From Candidatus Cloacimonadota bacterium (lineage in GTDB: Bacteria; Cloacimonadota; Cloacimonadia; Cloacimonadales; JAFGVF01): a stretch of DNA of 6,290 nucleotides. A program made the translations under genes and the position numbers. Where the stretch lies: the NCBI GenBank assembly GCA_016938155.1, contig JAFGVF010000258.1:1-6290 (forward strand), read 5' to 3'. Position 1 is the first letter of the stretch. The number at the start of each line of letters is the position of its first letter. Below the pieces are notes generated by a model, which saw only the letters and a program-made list of their open reading frames with translations, was not told the DNA's origin and ran no database searches. This document shows, in pieces, positions 5,448-6,290 of this stretch.

Positions 5448-6290
5448 ATGCATAAAATAGTAGTTCTGTTGGGGGGTAACTCTCCCGAAAGAGAGATATC
5501 GCTGATTACAGGCAGGAATATTGCCAAACAGCTTACAGATAATGGTTACGAGACTGTAGCCATTGATCCTGCTGACTATAAAAACACCAATCAATTGATA
5601 GATGAAATAGAGAAAAACAGTCCTGATATAATCTTTAACGGACTGCATGGCGGTGACGGAGAAAACGGGAAACTGCAAGCCCTGTTTGAGATGAATGGTT
5701 TAAAATTTACAGGAAGCGGTTCAGAAGCATGTATGTTTACAATGAACAAATATGTGAGTAAACTGATAGCTGCAGACTGCGAAGTACCGGTGCCGGCCCA
5801 CATTTATCTGCATAAAGGAGAGAAGCTTTCTGAGTCAGAGCTTAAGAAGATCGGTTGGCCACTTATTGTAAAACCCAATAATGCAGGCTCATCTGTGGGG
5901 ATTTCTCTTGTTGACAGTCTGGAAATGCTGAAGCCTGCTATGAGTGATGCTTTCAAATATGACGACAGTATCCTCATTGAACAGTATATTCCGGGGAGAG
6001 AATTAACCGTAACAATCATAGATAATATTGCCAGACCGGTTGTTGAAATAAAACCGAAACAGGGCTGGTATGATTATAAAAACAAATACACTTCCGGTAA
6101 TACGGAGTATATCGCACCGGCTGAACTGACTGAGAAAGAGGTAGCCTTGATTCAGGATTATGCCTTGCGAATCTTTAAGAGAACCGGATGCAAAGCTTAT
6201 GGAAGAGTGGATTTTCGTTATGATGGGGACAAGTTTTACTTCCTGGAGGTAAACACTCTCCCGGGGATGACGGAATTGAGTTTAACACCA
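5448..6290 (+). CDS. ddl: D-alanine--D-alanine ligase (3' end outside window)
   Basis: Ddl joins two D-alanines with ATP in the cytoplasm, making the dipeptide that MurF adds to the peptidoglycan precursor; it is an ATP-grasp enzyme. The 281 residues present run from the N-terminal substrate loop GGNSPEREISL (9-19; Glu14 corresponds to E. coli DdlB Glu15) through GLHGGDGENG (65-74), the ATP-grasp segment VKPNNAGSSVGIS (141-153) and YDYKNKY (208-214, containing the conserved tyrosine loop). They end with the Mg-binding region GRVDFR (252-257) and EVNTLPGMTELSLTP (267-281), including Glu267 and Asn269. All catalytic positions I can place are intact; perhaps 20-30 C-terminal residues lie beyond the window. 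GAGG at 5437-5440, 7 nt before the ATG, supports the start. It is transcribed divergently from the M6 protease, apparently from its own promoter and possibly under a palindromic operator. Confidence 0.95.
   Translation, partial: MHKIVVLLGGNSPEREISLITGRNIAKQLTDNGYETVAIDPADYKNTNQLIDEIEKNSPDIIFNGLHGGDGENGKLQALFEMNGLKFTGSGSEACMFTMNKYVSKLIAADCEVPVPAHIYLHKGEKLSESELKKIGWPLIVKPNNAGSSVGISLVDSLEMLKPAMSDAFKYDDSILIEQYIPGRELTVTIIDNIARPVVEIKPKQGWYDYKNKYTSGNTEYIAPAELTEKEVALIQDYALRIFKRTGCKAYGRVDFRYDGDKFYFLEVNTLPGMTELSLTP

Overview
The window looks like a chromosomal segment from a moderately AT-rich, Gram-negative-type bacterium of the Fibrobacteres-Chlorobi-Bacteroidetes (FCB) assemblage. My best guess is Cloacimonadota ('Candidatus Cloacimonas'-like) or a close neighbour. 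The main clue is the secreted M6 metalloprotease, whose C-terminus carries the NYPNPFNP...GVYFYKL...KMILIK sorting/FlgD-like tail typical of that assemblage. Taxonomy is an inference from protein style only; no 16S or other marker is present.

Layout: (1) Positions 1-2449, + strand, hold the conserved translation/nucleotide cluster rpsB (3' part only) - tsf - pyrH - frr. A strong intrinsic terminator hairpin lies between rpsB and tsf; tsf, pyrH and frr are tightly packed (19 and 11 nt gaps) and look like one transcript, closed by a terminator at 2474-2504. (2) Positions 2450-2614 are a convergent intergenic gap with one terminator for each direction. (3) Positions 2615-4699, - strand, encode a 694-residue secreted M6-family (immune inhibitor A-like) metalloprotease with a fibronectin type III domain and a C-terminal sorting tail; it has its own extended -10 promoter. 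(4) Positions 4735-5447 are a gene-free divergent region of about 710 bp. It contains a 136-170 bp palindromic, MITE/REP-like element built from 11-bp units, a fragment resembling a decayed second copy, a 12-bp direct repeat and, next to the next gene, a perfect 10+10 bp inverted repeat abutting a near-consensus sigma70-type promoter. (5) Positions 5448-6290, + strand, encode D-alanine--D-alanine ligase (ddl), cut by the window end after 281 codons.

How the parts work together: S2, EF-Ts and ribosome recycling factor serve translation, and UMP kinase feeds pyrimidine nucleotide synthesis; this gene order is widely conserved in bacteria. The M6 protease is an independent exported enzyme, probably for degrading external protein. 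Ddl makes the D-Ala-D-Ala dipeptide for peptidoglycan. I see no defence system, CRISPR array, transposase, tRNA or rRNA. The coding regions are ordinary; the most unusual sequence is the repeat-rich intergenic region at 5034-5402.
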